DNA of 64,000 nucleotides from Streptomyces actinomycinicus (GTDB taxonomy: Bacteria > Actinomycetota > Actinomycetes > Streptomycetales > Streptomycetaceae). Below the pieces are notes generated by a model. It worked only from the letters and a program-made list of their open reading frames with translations. It was not told the DNA's origin and ran no database searches. Below are positions 63,339 to 64,000 of this stretch, one piece after another (within the stretch, counting starts at the first letter, position 1; each line of letters begins with the position of its first letter). The position numbers were made by a program, and so were the translations under genes. The stretch is from positions 496,001-560,000 of the forward strand of contig NZ_JAERRK010000001.1 of assembly GCF_016741775.1 (NCBI RefSeq), in the 5' to 3' direction.

Positions 63339-64000
63339 GTGTCGGAAAACAAAGAACCCCACGTAGCGAAGTTCGTTTACGACTTCACCGAGGGCAACAA
63401 GGACCTCAAGGACCTCCTCGGCGGCAAGGGTGCCAATCTCGCCGAGATGACCAACCTCGGTCTGCCGGTCCCTCCCGGCTTCACCATCACCACGGAGGCC
63501 TGCAAGGTCTACCTGGACAGCGGTGAGGAGCCCGCGGCACTGCGTGACGAGGTCAGTGCGCACCTCGACGCCCTCGAGCAGAAGATGGGCAAGAAGCTCG
63601 GCCAGGCCGACGACCCGCTGCTCGTGTCCGTCCGCTCCGGCGCCAAGTTCTCCATGCCCGGCATGATGGACACCGTCCTGAACATCGGCCTCTCCGACAA
63701 GTCGGTGCAGGGCCTGGCCAAGCAGGCCGGCGACGACCGCTTCGCGTGGGACTCCTACCGCCGCCTCATCCAGATGTTCGGCAAGACCGTCCTCGGCGTC
63801 GACGGCGAGCTGTTCGAGGAGGCCCTCGACGCGGCCAAGGCGGCCAAGAAGATCACCGTCGACACGGATCTCGAAGCGGCCGACCTGAAGAAGCTGGTCA
63901 CCAAGTTCAAGAAGATCGTCAAGGCCGAGGCCGGCCGGGACTTCCCGCAGGACCCGCGCGAGCAGATGGACCTCGCCATCAAGGCCGTCTTCGACTCCTG
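63339..64000 (+). CDS. ppdK: Pyruvate, phosphate dikinase, N-terminal part (3' end outside window)
   Basis: 220 residues are visible. The sequence starts KFVYDFTEGNKDLKDLLGGKGANLAEMTNLGLPVPPGFTIT, the ATP-grasp start shared by PPDK. VSVRSGAKFSMPGMMDTVLNIG is the N-terminal signature. It interconverts pyruvate, ATP and Pi with PEP, AMP and PPi. GTG 63339 has AAGGAG nine bases upstream. Its later phosphohistidine and PEP-binding domains lie beyond the window. Confidence 0.97.
   Translation, partial: MSENKEPHVAKFVYDFTEGNKDLKDLLGGKGANLAEMTNLGLPVPPGFTITTEACKVYLDSGEEPAALRDEVSAHLDALEQKMGKKLGQADDPLLVSVRSGAKFSMPGMMDTVLNIGLSDKSVQGLAKQAGDDRFAWDSYRRLIQMFGKTVLGVDGELFEEALDAAKAAKKITVDTDLEAADLKKLVTKFKKIVKAEAGRDFPQDPREQMDLAIKAVFDS

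Overview
The window is high-GC actinobacterial DNA that looks like a Streptomyces chromosome core region. The signs are strong third-position G/C, frequent GTG starts, ATGA/GTGA start-stop overlaps, many secreted hydrolases, a leuA leader peptide with a Leu run, and XRE/DUF397 genes. The order of housekeeping genes (ybeY, CBS/DUF21 protein, CDA-like, era, leuA, recO, uppS, zur/znu, glyS, dus, ppdK) matches what I remember of the Streptomyces ybeY-to-ppdK segment. Accessory modules sit between these genes. No rRNA, tRNA, CRISPR array or transposase was seen.

Layout. 1-4.8 kb: 3' end of ybeY, a DUF21/CBS membrane protein, a YjbR-like protein, an MFS exporter divergent from an MmyB-type regulator, and a cysteine-free cytidine-deaminase-like protein. 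5-8.2 kb: three secreted or surface proteins resembling a WxL/DUF916 system. 8-9.8 kb: amt-glnK; the transporter carries Glu in place of the first twin-His residue. 10-17 kb: era, a second MmyB-type regulator divergent from an SDR, a GH1 glucosidase with an MFS transporter, and an M4 protease with an emfourin-like inhibitor. 17-24 kb: leuA with its attenuator leader, a zinc-ribbon/TerB protein, and an MMPL transporter beside a two-component system. 24-32 kb: an exo-sialidase facing an operon for a four-cistron ABC importer (SBP, permease, permease-ATPase fusion, ATPase) and an aldolase, probably a sialic-acid uptake locus. 32-36.4 kb: a lipoprotein, a decayed XRE/DUF397 cassette, and an EACC1-like/caspase pair that looks like a biological-conflict module. 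36.4-44.4 kb: recO, uppS, a secreted histidine acid phosphatase, zur and znuBCA, glyS. 44.5-53.8 kb: a secondary-metabolism-like mix of nuclease, chitinase with DasR-like sites, aldo/keto reductase with TetR, two DHA2 exporters, a third MmyB-type regulator and a PLP-enzyme fragment. 53.8-64 kb: dus, a sulfatase-family membrane enzyme, a TPR-like protein, two alpha-glycan hydrolases divergent from a ROK regulator, and the 5' part of ppdK.

How they fit. Several units read as complete regulated circuits: Zur boxes with znuACB-zur, DasR-like boxes with the GH18 chitinase, a palindrome with the AKR/TetR pair, a promoter plus triple direct repeat ahead of the importer/aldolase operon, and palindromes between divergent MFS/MmyB pairs. 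The most unusual content is the caspase with a DivIVA-like segment and a PH-like C-terminus beside its EACC1-like partner, the WxL-like trio with a shared upstream motif, and the Mep1-like Amt whose N-terminus contains a genomic repeat.
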